Positions 1 through 9,822 of a stretch of 64,000 bases of DNA are shown piece after piece. The DNA is taken from positions 8,475,011 through 8,539,010 of the forward strand of contig JAQFVV010006221.1 in the NCBI GenBank assembly GCA_028023455.1. Reading direction: 5' to 3'. The translations under genes and the position numbers were made by a program. The notes beneath the pieces are model-generated. The model made no database searches. It saw only the letters and a list, made by a program, of their open reading frames with translations, and was not told where the DNA came from. This stretch comes from Epiperipatus broadwayi. Taxonomy: Eukaryota; Onychophora; Udeonychophora; Euonychophora; Peripatidae. Within the stretch, counting starts at the first letter, position 1; each line of letters starts with the position of its first letter.

Positions 1-136
1 AATTGTCTCAAATATGAAAATACAAATGCTGGTAGGCTGTTGGTTGCAGGATGGCAACAGTTGGGAATTTTTTCATGTTTTTTTGGCAAATTGTTGTATC
101 CAAAATGGAATATTTGTTTCAGCTATTCCAAACTGA

Positions 137-831
137 TCAGTAGTTGGTGTGTATTGTCTGAGTTTGTAGTTTTTGCTTGAAATTCTGGTATATGTGGTCC
201 AGCATGTTGTGTTCTGTGTAGACAATGTCTCTTATCTCAATTGTCATGGGTACTTTTCTGGTTGTTGCCCCAGTGTCCAGCAAATATATGAGCGGGTTCA
301 TGTATGTAGTTGTATGAGGTATATTTTTCTTTTTTTGTGACAAGATATTCCTTTAATTGTTTACATGTATTGTGATACATCTGTATTAGTTTCAATATGT
401 TTTAATGGGTGTTGTGCATGGGTTGGTGATGGTGATTCCCTTGTAGAGATCATCTGCTAATCCCATTAAATGGGAGGATGGGGTTGAGTACCTTTTCATG
501 TGCTGAATGTTGAGGATAGTATGTTAATGAATGATTGGTGCTTTTGAATTAGGTCTTGTGGCATATCTTTAGTTTTATTTAGCATGATATAAGTCTCTGA
601 AAATAGGAATTCAGTAGTGGTTGTTGGGAGTAGGAGCCTGGTTGTTTTTTCTAGATGAATAAATGTTATTTTGAGCTCTGATAAATTTATTGCGATGGTT
701 GGTCTGAAAATGGGCTTGGATTGAATTGGAAGTTGATTAGGTGATGAAGTATTGGCTAGATCAATAAGTGTGACATAAAGTCGATTACAGAATGATACTG
801 AATCTGCATCAATAAAACCCTGAGCACTCAT
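137..831 (-). pseudogene. ORF2 linker remnant between endonuclease and RT, LINE-T copy 2
   Basis: Two minus-strand open blocks (496-831 and 137-343) continue ORF2 downstream of the endonuclease. The first contains INLSELKITFIHLEKTTRL and then FSETYIMLNK, which aligns by eye with LDLSIAIHPN and FSEAYILLNK in the copy at 53602-54672. This part of LINE ORF2 follows the SDH motif of the endonuclease and precedes the RT fingers. No catalytic residues are expected here. The blocks are in different frames and separated by stops. Confidence comes from the matching order and from FSE(T/A)YI(M/L)LNK. Confidence 0.6.
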
Positions 832-849
832 GAGTGGCAGGTTTATTTG

Positions 850-1320
850 ATGTAGCCATTTTGTATTGAATTTTGTTTAACATAAGTTAAAATCACTCAT
901 TAATGTTGTTGAGTTGTGGCTGGTTGGAGAGTTTATTATGAGAATTATACATGCAATTATGTTGGGGCCTGAGGGTATGTACACAAAGATAATGGTGGGT
1001 GTGGTAATTTGATGCTTGGATGTAGTTATTAGAAGATGCAAGTCCATGTAAACAATTTTAAAGATTGAAAAGCTGCAGTTTGAGGCTATGAGTAAGGCAT
1101 ATGTCCACATAAGGAGATGATGTGTCCATGGAGTATGTGGAAAAACCTTTGTTATAAAGATATGGGCTGTTTTAATTTGTGATCTGTTATAGATTTTTGT
1201 TTCTAGCAGCCCTTATATTTGTGGTTGTATTATGCTAATCCATTTATTAAACTGATATATTTTTCCTATTGAATTAATGCCTCTAACATTTAGAGCTAAT
1301 ATTTTAATTTTCACTAACAG
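850..1320 (-). pseudogene. AP-endonuclease domain remnant of LINE-T copy 2 ORF2
   Basis: The minus strand begins with ILALNVRGINS followed by a basic tract and FNKWI, the typical opening of the APE domain of L1/Tx1-type LINEs, which nicks the target DNA for target-primed reverse transcription. A frameshift and a stop follow. A second block (877-1110) ends in SDFN, equivalent to the catalytic GDFN/GDYN motif. The related domain in the copy at 54681-55232 starts INVRGLNS and has FFGDYN. Several in-frame stops exclude function. Confidence 0.6.
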
Positions 1321-2055
1321 TGTAATTGGTATTAGTGTGTATTTTTTGTTATGGTTCCTTTGGAGCTTTACAGTGTATATTTTCAATGACTTGTTTTATC
1401 CCTATTTTGTTTTTATCTATTTTGTTTGCTTTTGTGTCATTCTTCTGTTTTGGTTTTTGTGTTGTGTTTGTGAGTTTTGTGCTTCTTCATTTTGTGATAT
1501 TGTGGTTATTAAACTGTTTTCAAATAAGTTTGTATTTCCATTAAACTTGATTCTTCATTTGTATTATCAATGATTGGTGAATTAGGTTTATCATCATCTG
1601 TCTTTATTTTTTTTTGTTAGCTTCTTTCTGGTAAGTCTCTCAGGCTTTCTTGTACTTTCTGGGTGGATTTATTAAATTGCATTATTGTACTAGGGCTTCT
1701 TGGAGATAGAAGTAAATCCATAATTTCTACATCTGTCTTATTGATAATAATATGTTGTGTGTTTATATTTGTTCTGCAATCAAATTAAGGCATACATACA
1801 CTTGTTTTACTTGTTATTATTTTTTTGGTCTCCATTTTGTTTTTGATCATATTCATAGTTTTGGTATCTGTGAACAAGTCTATTAAGTCTAAGCTTGGTG
1901 CCTCTGCTTTTTTTTTTTTGCTGTTATTATTTCTTTGAGTCATTTGTGCACTGCTATCCTTGACAATGCCTACCTTTTCAATGGTTTGCTTTTCAGTGTT
2001 GGAATTTTTGTTGTTTTTGTATATGTGGGTCTTGATCTCTGATTAAGTTCTGTCA

Positions 2056-2113
2056 GTTTGGACATTGTGCAGTAACATGTCCTCTTTGTTTGCAAGAATA
2101 ACACTGTGGGTTT
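2056..2113 (-). pseudogene. ORF1 zinc-knuckle remnant of LINE-T copy 2
   Basis: Translating the minus strand gives CYSCKQRGHVTAQC, an exact CX2CX4HX4C zinc knuckle. Such CCHC knuckles occur in the ORF1 nucleic-acid-binding (gag-like) proteins of many LINEs and in retroviral-type nucleocapsids. The frame is closed by a stop two codons after the knuckle and by another stop just upstream, so only this motif survives. Its place 5' to the endonuclease domain at about 1320 on the same strand fits ORF1 of the same element. The preserved spacing of all four ligands makes chance unlikely. Confidence 0.7.
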
Positions 2114-2162
2114 TAGCCATCTGATAAACAGAGTTAATATTATTATTTTTCAACTACCAATA

Positions 2163-2431
2163 ATTATTCATCATCCTCATCATTTTCAACAATTGAAGTG
2201 GATGAAGATCTCTCCAATGTCAGTCCATCTTCAATCTATAGCTTCTTTTCTCCATATCACCCAGCTCCTTTACCTCATCTATCAATCTCATATGCGGTCT
2301 CTTTCTAGATCTTTTATAATTTCATGAAATCCATTAAAAATTTTAACAATCCATCTACTATCACTTCTAGCAATATCTCCAATCCAACATTATTTTAATC
2401 TTTTAATTCTTTCAATGATTATTATTATTTT
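2163..2431 (-). mobile_element. RTE-clade LINE, 5'-truncated 3' end
   Basis: The minus-strand sequence is a diverged copy of the 3' end of the RTE element at 31987-35282. It matches the segment coding for GHIARRNDNRW through KRPRKRPHVRW to GETFI, followed by the GATGAGGATGATGAA-like short-repeat tail seen as ttcatcatcctcatc on the plus strand. RTE-clade elements characteristically end in short tandem repeats and not in poly(A). Frameshifts are present. This copy keeps only about 270 bp. Confidence 0.65.
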
Positions 2432-2857
2432 TTATTTGGGGATAAATAAAGTATTACCCAAACAATCTCTGAGTAATATAAATAAATTTAGTATTAAGTA
2501 GAATATAGTGGTAAAACATAGTTTAGGTGCAGGAAATCAGCTTCTCTAACAATCCATAGATAGAGAAACAATGAATGAGAAGACATTGCTCAGCATGCTG
2601 GAAAATTTTTGAGTGATGATAATTTAAACATTTTTACATTCTTGTTTTATCCTTTAGCTAAGAATAACTAGATTCCAATTTAGCAATCAATATTGTATAA
2701 TTACCCGAGGTACCAAAAATCTTAATCTGGATAGAAATTTAGAAAATCTTTCAATATTTAACTGGCTCAGATTTGAACCCTAATATATAAACAAGATAGA
2801 AATAAATACCTACAATAAAATGCCCTCAAGAGCAATTATCTTAATTCTGCTCTAGAG
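2432..2857. other. AT-rich interval, nothing recognised
   Basis: No coding frame, tRNA-like block or family repeat could be recognised here. Confidence 0.5.
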
Positions 2858-3130
2858 CTATCTAGTGTAAACTTGAGTAATCAGTAGAAACCAAATGGTA
2901 TAGTGTTATAAGATTATCATCTCCAGACTGGTTTCTGTCTTTTGCTTTCATCAGTGAAGGTTAGAATTCAAAGCTGAAACTAATGCACTTGTGCATCTGT
3001 AAACCATCTTTTACCTCTTTTGTATTTTATTAAAATTAATAATTCAAAGTTTTAAAAAGAAAAACGGGTTTGAACCTAGGCTAACTCACATAATTATACA
3101 AATTTTATAACTGATCAATTTTTATATTGT
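2858..3130. repeat. Family D repeat, copy 1 (hammerhead-like core, minus strand)
   Basis: This shares its central block with copies at 15460-15620, 50690-50870 and 62515-62690. On the minus strand it reads CTTCA-CTGATGA-(12 nt)-GAAAC-CA-GTC-TGGAG. CTTCA and TGGAG pair as stem I of a hammerhead (one G-U). Stem II is poorly preserved. The block GTTTCTG...CATCAGTGA is shared with families A and C. It is a relic and self-cleavage is unlikely. Confidence 0.5.
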
Positions 3131-5800
3131 ACCGGTAAAAAAATCACCATGCTTCATCACACACAGTAATCCGAATTCAAACCCAGTCCACATCTAGGAA
3201 TAAATTCCAAAATGCAAACTAAATTCAAACCCAACCCTGGCATGACCCACCGATGACAATATCACAACGGTACGGGGTTTTCCCTTTACTAGCTCATCGA
3301 AAAACACAGACTAAATTACCTACAATCAGCTATTTCATAGATACCTTATAGTCGGGATATTGGTACGGCTAATAATTTAATGTATATATATTTAAGTTGT
3401 CGATACAGACAGCAGGTGATTGACTAGATGTCGAAAGTAGTAATGCAAGAGAGACAAAATTAGGTTAGATAAATTTTTAATAAATTATTGAAAGCACTGA
3501 ATAATATTATTTACAGATACGGTAAAACTCTCATATGTATTTTATAATAAATTGCTGCTAGTCATCAATAATCGGTTTGTACTGATTAACAAACTCATGC
3601 CAATATTTATGTGTTTAAATGGTTGTACAGGTTGATATGAGAATCAGAGTAATTGGAGCACTTAAAATATTTAACTACTAGCTTATATTAAGTTGTTTTA
3701 TTTAATAGATTCAAACCATTGCGTATACGGATAAATGGGAGGCGGTTTTATATAAAAATATAATATATAATACTGATGTACTGATGGTTGCAAGGACTAA
3801 GGTACACTAATAATAACTTGCGGTGCATGAACGGAATACCAGGCGGCTTGTACTTTGACAAGTCTTAATGCCCCCAAGTAGATCCGAGACACTACAACCA
3901 GCCGGGATCATTTTCGAACCCCGGTGATCCAAGAAATTACCTGGAGAAGAATTTCTTTCTCTCCATATGGTAGTAAAACGAGACGCCAACTTAGGCGAAG
4001 GTAAAGGCATTGCCATCGTAACATCGAGGAAGAGTGATCGGAAGTGGATTTTAAAACGAAAGTATATAAACCATTTTATCTATCCGTAACATGTTCTACG
4101 CAACAGCCTGATATAACTATTCAATAATAACAGGGCGAAATCAAACGATCGCAAAAGTAACAATTAATTAATTTCACTCTGAAACCCATAACTCCCCAGA
4201 TTGTTCGGAAGGTAATAATAGCAATAAAATATTCACTTATTATTATTACTCCGTAATAATATATATAAAAAAAATATAATAAAATTTTAGACTATTTTAA
4301 GTATTTGAGATTTGGAGTGTAGATTATAATATCATGACAAAGTAAAAGAGACAATAAAAATACTTGAATATTTCTCAACTCAACATAAATGAAACAATTT
4401 TTAGTTCGATAAAAGAAAATTACTTTTAAAATGAATCTAATAAATATTATGAGATAAACTTTACTGACTTTAATTAGAGTTGAGAAATATTATTATTGGC
4501 ATCGTTTTGTTTGTAAAATAAGTAATAGTAAAATATAAATGTATTCACAAATGGATTATTAGTAGGTACAAATATTAATAATTATCATCTAAAGACTAGA
4601 GCACAGAAATATTAGAGAAGAAATTTACTGACAGATTTTTGTGTAACATTTTCAAATGGAAAACAAGAAATTTACATGCAATTAATTAGGTTAACAGATT
4701 AAATTTAAAATTATTACTGAGAGGAAAGTTAAAAAGTTTATGTAACAAAAGTTACCATTCTTTCTTCGTCCGGCTTTTCTTCTTGCGGTGATATGTATGA
4801 AGAACGTAGGCGCGCATTTTGAATTCTTAGAACGGCATGGTTAATTTAAATGTTGGAATTTGGAAGACTGGAAGCACGGAAAACATTACAGATCAGCGGT
4901 ACGAAAGATTTAACTTGGCAGGACAGGAATCAGCTTCTTGGATTTAGCCCATCATTATTGCAGTTTACCGGGCAACTTCTTAATAACGGTTGAAGTGATT
5001 TCTCTGGAACAACTACTTTGCTGTAGCTTGAGACGATCTAAGCACAGCCAAGTCAAAAGTTAGAGTCCTTTCTTATATCTAAGATGGCTACGGTTGACCT
5101 TTCTGCCCAGTTTTTGTTCATGACTCCGCCTCCTTTGATTTTACGGCCTCCAGCAATATCTAATTTTTGACTATACAATAGCATTTGCCTTTCTTGATAA
5201 GAGATTACGTTTCTCATTTCCATTGTTCGGTTTTCATTTATTTTTAAATTTAATACATGATTCTAAATTGACAAAACAATTACATCGGAATTCGTGAATA
5301 CAAAATATAAATTCATTATCTTAATTTATCAAAGTACAAATTAATTATTGTATACATTTTGTACAAGTAAGATTTTGATTACAAATACTAATCAAAGGAA
5401 TGTGACTTTTGATCAGCATTTTTAAATGACTTTGTATAATTTGCAAAATTAAAATTTAAAGAAAATATCCCCGCAATTGAAACTTTTAAATTGAGCTAAT
5501 ATAAATCCACACACACACGGATATTATTCATCATGATTTGTGACATTTATACTCATACTCTTTGCATTAAATTCTTTTTAAACATACACAAAATAAATAA
5601 CTTAAAATTTATGTGGCTTGGAATAGAAAAAGTCTCATTGCGGGTAAATAGTGGTTTAGAATTACCGTTCTTAAATGACAACCATGAAACTAAGATCGAT
5701 TCTTCGATCTGTCTGTTTCAATATATTTAGAGACCTCAGTTCTATAATAACTGTAGACCGTTTCTATTTCTTGGTTAGAAAGATTAATATCGAAAACATT
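3131..5800. promoter_or_regulatory. CpG-retaining, relatively GC-rich stretch (promoter-like)
   Basis: CpG dinucleotides are scarce across most of the window but frequent here, especially 3730-4100 and 4760-5160. No repeat family was recognised inside it. In animals with DNA methylation, CpG retention usually marks unmethylated regulatory DNA or constrained exons. It contains a candidate minus-strand first exon (3941-4016). A plus-strand short frame (5084-5170, beginning MATVDLSAQF) starts in AAGATGGCT, which resembles a YY1-type initiator context. The promoter role is inferred; no TATA or start site is proven. Confidence 0.35.
3941..4016 (-). CDS. Candidate first coding exon of an unidentified host gene
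   Basis: On the minus strand an ATG at 4016 sits in a strong start context (A at -3, G at +4) and opens MAMPLPSPKLASRFTTIW followed by RERNSSP. At 3941/3940 the sequence is CAG|GTAATT, a good splice-donor match. The open frame continues to 3807, but that extension may be intronic. The segment is GC-richer and CpG-richer than its surroundings and is not part of any repeat I recognise. An out-of-frame ATG lies eight bases upstream. I do not recognise the protein. It may be an exon or only a chance frame in a CpG-retaining promoter region. Confidence 0.3.
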
Positions 5801-6495
5801 TATTTACTGGATCCTATATAGGGTAAAAGTAAGGCTCAGAAAATATTTAAATGCATGGTAATGTATATACTGATGTATTCAATCATCTTCTATTTTTTAT
5901 TCTAAATTATATTTCACACTTTCTCAGTGGGATTTTTTAGTATCAATCATTCATCAAGTAAAAAAAAAAACTTTTTAAATGAAAATCTGGAAATCTTAGA
6001 ATATTTTCTCACCATGACTTTTTAGGATAAATTGGAGTATGGGGAAAATCAACTCATTTTCTTTCTTATTTATTTTTTTTAAAAGACAGAAAGAGTCGAT
6101 AGGTGAAAAACATTAGAGTTTTTAGAGAAAAAATAAATCATAATTATTGTTTTTCAAACGATATATATAAATATTCCTTATATATGTGACTGGGTATGTA
6201 TACGCATATATATGAAACGCAAATAAACATTTTTAAAATACTTTATTTTTAAATTAATATGTTTAAACAAATTTAATTTTGAAAATCCAATAAAGTATTT
6301 CTATAATACGCTCGCGTCATGAACTTCATTTAAATTATTTTAGCAATTTCTTTTATTGGCAGTGCACTCATCCAGTCAATTCTTATAACTTTAATAATGC
6401 GGGTTTTTTTTTTTTATCAAGAGATGTGAGAACATTATTTAAACTTTTTACTTAGTTTATGTATGATAATTCTATTACATTGTGCAATGTGAATA
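5801..6495. other. AT-rich interval, nothing recognised
   Basis: Homopolymer A/T runs and short TA repeats only; no feature supported. Confidence 0.5.
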
Positions 6496-6509
6496 ATATA
6501 TATATTAAA

Positions 6510-6869
6510 CGTCACATGATCACAATCTCTTATACTAGCACATACGTGTTATTAAACAAGGCAAAACTCTCCATACAGTAGTGCCACCCTGTGCCAACCA
6601 GAGTAATCAATGGATGCCAGAAGGCTTGTGCATAAAATCTCTATTTAGTGCCTACTCATCCAATATCCCCAGACTAGTTTCTGGCTTGTGGCCTTTGTCA
6701 GTGAGGAGCATTGGATCTGAGAGTACTGCACCTAGATCTTAGGGTCTAGTCTGGGGATATTGGATGAGTAGGCACTAGATAGAAATTTTATGCACAAACT
6801 TTCCTGCATCCATTGATTACTCTGATTGACACAGGGTGGCACTACTGTATGGAGAGTTTTGCCTTGTTT
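6510..6869. mobile_element. Family A element A1, palindromic (inverted-dimer) copy
   Basis: Two arms of about 115-160 bp (from 6553 and back from 6870) are inverted copies that meet around 6690-6750. Both arms carry the variant AAACAAGGC where other copies have AAACAGGC, and both carry CACCCTGTG-type sequence, so the arms derive from one another. The left end extends to TCACATGATCAC, as in copies A5 and A6. The element is flanked by atatatatattaaa at 6496-6509 and 6870-6883. This 14-bp TSD is simple sequence and so is weak evidence on its own. The hammerhead core is damaged (CTGACAA). Confidence 0.65.
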
Positions 6870-7366
6870 ATATATATATTAAATTAAACATCATTAAGAT
6901 AAAAGTTGTCATCTGCACATAACGATTTATATTAATATGATTTCTTATGAATGGAAATTACAAAAAAAAAAAGATAGTATAAATAAATATAGAACTTATG
7001 AAAGTTAAAAATATATAACAACAGAATACAAAAGTAGACAAACAATTGTGGATAAAATATTTCTTATAAACTCGTAATCGAGTATTACGAAAAGTAAAAG
7101 TTGAAATGCAAGACTTTTATAGTACTAAGCATACTTTTGGCAGATCAATGCCAAAGTCATAGTGCAATATTAATTTAACAATTGGAAATTATGCAGAAGT
7201 AATTTATTATGTAAATGAGGCTTAATATATAAATGCAGCATTTAAATGAAATGCAGGAATCCTTTCTGATGATTGCATTTGGATCCTTTGCAATTGCCCA
7301 AGTCTCCTTATAGTTTCTTTTTATATCATCTCTTTCAACACAAATTGTCCCTACATTAGGGGCAAT

Positions 7367-7543
7367 TAGTGCTCTCAGATCCAAGGCTCCTCACTGATGA
7401 AGGTCACAAGCCAGAAACTAGTCTGGGGATATTGGATGAGTAAGCACTAGATGGGGATTATATGCACAAGCCTTCTGGTACCCATTGATTACTCTGGCTT
7501 GCACTGAGTGGTACTACAGTATAAAGAGTTTTGCCTGTTTTAA
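7367..7543 (+). mobile_element. Family A element A2, nested in the Penelope-like arm
   Basis: Contains the 3' half of family A in reverse orientation: the hammerhead, the TCTGGGGATATTGG block and the terminal ACTACAGTATAAAGAG-TTTTGCCTGTTT end. An imperfect 16-bp TSD (7351-7366 and 7544-7559, about 11 of 16 matching) brackets it. The uninterrupted arm near 8240 (reverse complement cacattagtgggactgaaag) shows the pre-insertion sequence, so the insertion is directly visible. Confidence 0.6.
7379..7437 (+). ncRNA. Hammerhead ribozyme motif in A2
   Basis: Order on the plus strand: ATCCA, 5-nt loop, CCTCA, CTGATGA (7394-7400), GGT-loop-GCC stem II, GAAA (7414-7417), CTAGTC, TGGGG, ATAT, TGGAT. CCTCA pairs with TGGGG and ATCCA with TGGAT, giving a type I stem I with an internal loop. 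ACTAGT of stem III is self-complementary and could pair between two molecules. Predicted cleavage is after GTC at 7423. The first stem II position is an A-A mismatch, where G-C is usual. This is a strong structural match; activity is unknown. Confidence 0.6.
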
Positions 7544-7639
7544 TTACATTAATGGTATTGAAAGTATGATGTATAGTAAGCTTGTGATCAAGGAAAATCG
7601 ATTTATATTTATTATTCTGTTCTACTCTGCTGTAGTGTA

Positions 7640-8600
7640 CTGGTCAATCCTCACAGATCTATTTGCCCAAGATTCACTGTTATACACAGAACTGCAAGTT
7701 GGGGAACTGTTTATAATTTTGTAAACAACTTGAGGGATATACTCCACTGGCATTTTATCTTTTGAATTATGCAGGTATGAGGCTGATAGAAAAAACAATA
7801 TTGATACTTATATCAACGATCTCCTAAGTCTTGAAACATGCTAACAAGAACGATCAGAAAATTTTACATTAATTTAAATAAGAATAAAATTACAAATAAT
7901 GCACCAAAAGCATGTATAAGCCATCCATATGTCCCTAGAATTGCAAAAAAAAACAACAACTAAGAAATATATGTGCTGGCAACTTATAGAATTAGCTTTA
8001 GATCACTTTCATCACTAAACAACATTAAATAATTCAAAAAATAAAATACCAATGGAACACACCCTTCAAGTTATTTACAAAATTACATGCAGTGCCACAT
8101 CTTGTAGTTCTGAATATTACAGTAAATCTCAGATGAATAGGTTTATGAGGATTGCTCAGCATACATACTTATACAACAAAGCAAATAGAATAATGAATAT
8201 AAACCGATTTTCCTTGATCATAAGCTTACTATGATCATACTTTCAGTCCCACTAATGTGAGAATGATTTGTGCCAAAAGAGAAAATAGAAAAATAAATAT
8301 TATGAGACTTGGAGAATTGCAAAGAATCCAAATGCATTCAACAGAAATGCTTTTCATGGTCAAAAAAAAAATGAAACATTTAAATACCACATTTGCATAT
8401 TAAGCCTCATTTACATAACAAATTACATCCATACATAAACATAATTTTCAGCTGCTAAATTAATACAGAAACAATAATTCTGGCAGTGGTTTGCTGAAAG
8501 TATGCTTAATGCATTATAGAAGTCTTGAATTTCAACTTTTACCTTTTCATAATAGATTATAAAGAGTTTATAAGAAGTACATTAATTAAATAAAAGAGAA
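7640..8600 (+). pseudogene. Penelope-like element remnant with GIY-YIG endonuclease end
   Basis: Penelope-like elements encode an RT followed by a GIY-YIG endonuclease. The start near 7640 is approximate; the upstream RT is not seen. Plus-strand frames around 7896-8050 read KACISHPYVPRIA and then a stop and frameshift, resembling the region between RT and endonuclease. From 8052 the frame gives KNKIPMEHTLQVIYKITC, then a degraded GIY-YIG core (YKITC ... YY ... R ... R ... H), and at 8290-8356 YYETWRIAKNPNAFNRNAF. The order matches the family (KD-P...VVYKI-C...Y-G-T-R...H...PN-NR). The key glycine after YY is lost and stops are present. The 3' part is duplicated in inverted orientation at 7060-7620. 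Confidence 0.55.
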
Positions 8601-8617
8601 TTAAATATTTAGAATTA

Positions 8618-8878
8618 TAATAGGCAAAACTCTCTCCATGCAGTAGTGCCACTCTAAGCAAGACAGAGTAATCAATGGATGCCAGAAGGCTTGTGCATAA
8701 CATCTCTATCTAGTGCCTACTCATCCAATATCCCCAAACTAGTTTCTGGCTTATGGCCTTCTTCAGTGAGGAACTTTGGATCTGAGAGCACTGCACCTAG
8801 ATCTTAGGATCTAATGCAACCCTCCAGCAACCTATTATAACAACAGTTATGAGCAAGCATGGAAGATAGTGATAATGT
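8618..8878 (+). mobile_element. Family A element A3, monomeric copy
   Basis: A non-palindromic family A copy of 261 bp bracketed by a perfect 14-bp TSD, aatatttagaatta, at 8604-8617 and 8879-8892. It starts TAATAGGCAAAACTCTC and ends in a tail not present in the palindromic copies (AACAGTTATGAGCAAGC...). The long TSD indicates retroposition more than a DNA-transposon mechanism. It shows that the mobile unit can exist as a monomer. Confidence 0.7.
8721..8780 (-). ncRNA. Hammerhead ribozyme motif in A3
   Basis: On the minus strand the core reads CTGAAGA (position 7 is variable in hammerheads), stem II, GAAAC-TA-GT-T, then TGGGG pairing with the CCTCA-like strand. H17 is T here and C in other copies. 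The A-A mismatch at the base of stem II is the same as in A2. Possibly weakly active or decayed. Confidence 0.45.
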
Positions 8879-8892
8879 AATATTTAGAATTA

Positions 8893-9593
8893 CAGAATAA
8901 AATATTTATATAATAAAAGAAGGTTTTTAAATAACTCACAGCAATGCAATGGTTTCTTTAACTAATACACATCATAAAACCCTTTCATTTATAAAATACA
9001 TACATGTAGCTAATGACACCTTTCTCCATGCTAGAAGTATACTAAGAAATCGTTTTATGAACTTAAATTTACATTAGTTAACCCTTAATGATGTTTATTA
9101 TGTGTTGAAATGAAAACTTAAAAATGAATTAGAATAAAAATAATAGTTTTATTAAAAAAAATGAAACCCGGCTTTGAAAATTTTTGTTGAATAACGAACT
9201 GAAAGCTTACTAATATCCAATTCATAGGTTTTTACAAATGAAAGTATATATATATATTGATGTCTATAATTTTCTTTACAACAATGAAGTTGGATAAAGA
9301 ACTTGACCTAATAAATAAAAGACAAAAGTAAAGAAGCTGATGTAGTTGTTTTAAAATATTTTTTTTGCTGCTGTTAGTTGAAAGATGATAAAAAACACAA
9401 AAAATATTTCACAGGAAGAATTTGGCAATAGTATTTTGGGGTTCACCATCCCTATTAATTTACAGTCTATAAGACTGAATTATTAAATTGAGATGACATT
9501 GATTTCAATATAGTAAATAGTTTTTTAGATTTTTTAAATTTTCTACTTCTTCTTTTCCTATGTATTGATTTCTACTTTAACATATACCATTTG
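8893..9593. other. AT-rich interval, nothing recognised
   Basis: No supported coding or repeat feature beyond short A/T runs. Confidence 0.5.
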
Positions 9594-9822
9594 CATCTTT
9601 CTTAAACACTTTATCAATACTTTTATTTATATTAAACTGTCCTGCAGTCATCATCAGAGCTCTTGCCAATAGAAACACTTTATCAATACTTTTATTTATA
9701 TCAAAGTAACAGTTTTAACTGTCCTGCAGTCATCATCAGAGTTGACGATGACTCCAGAAAAGTCAAAACTGTTAGTTTGATAAAAATAAAAGTATTGATA
9801 AAGTGTTTAAGAAAGGTGTAAA
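9594..9822. repeat. Fold-back repeat with internal duplication
   Basis: The left side holds two direct copies of AAACACTTTATCAATACTTT... ending in CTGCAGTCATCATCAGAG. The right side is the inverted copy ending AGTATTGATAAAGTGTTTAAG. The whole forms a hairpin with a duplicated left arm. No clear TSD is seen. It has no GAAA partner for its CTGATGA and so is not called a hammerhead. Confidence 0.55.

Larger units (their letters stand above)
1..2113 (-). mobile_element. LINE-T copy 2 (Tx1/L1-like non-LTR retrotransposon), 5' part, cut by window edge
   Basis: Read on the minus strand from 2113 towards 1, this contains in order an ORF1-type zinc knuckle, the start of an AP-endonuclease (APE) domain and the linker leading to the reverse transcriptase. 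It matches in protein sense the better preserved LINE at 51908-56395: both have a segment of the form FSE(T/A)YI(M/L)LNK after the endonuclease. All reading frames are broken by stops and frameshifts, so it is a dead copy. The RT itself would lie beyond the left edge. The 5' limit near 2113 is approximate because coding similarity simply stops there. The Tx1/L1-like assignment is by motif style and not by phylogeny. Confidence 0.7.
7060..7620 (-). mobile_element. Penelope-like element remnant, inverted 3'-end copy
   Basis: This stretch is the reverse complement of about 8190-8600, so two 3' ends of the same element face each other across 7620-8190. On the minus strand, 7250-7345 encodes KRNYKETWAIAKDPNAI and then RKDS. 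This matches the other arm (YYETWRIAKNPNAFNRNAF) and the usual C-terminal end of the GIY-YIG endonuclease of Penelope-like elements (pattern: basic residues, EA/ETW-I-K-PN-NR). Family A element A2 is inserted inside this arm. Penelope-like elements often insert as tandem or inverted partial copies, which fits this arrangement. Confidence 0.55.

Noticed and set aside
1277-1573. 98-codon hydrophobic plus-strand frame as a membrane protein
   Set aside because: It overlaps the LINE-T copy 2 minus-strand coding sense; phenylalanine- and cysteine-rich text is expected from the complement of A-rich LINE DNA.
6496-6883. Family A as a classical MITE
   Set aside because: The long inverted ends suggested it, but TSDs in five copies are 13-15 bp with no common target motif, and a monomeric copy exists, so retroposition is favoured.
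9650-9745. CTGATGATGACTGCAGGACA on the minus strand as a hammerhead
   Set aside because: There is a CTGATGA but no GAAA at the right place and no stem I partner, so it is treated as part of a fold-back only.
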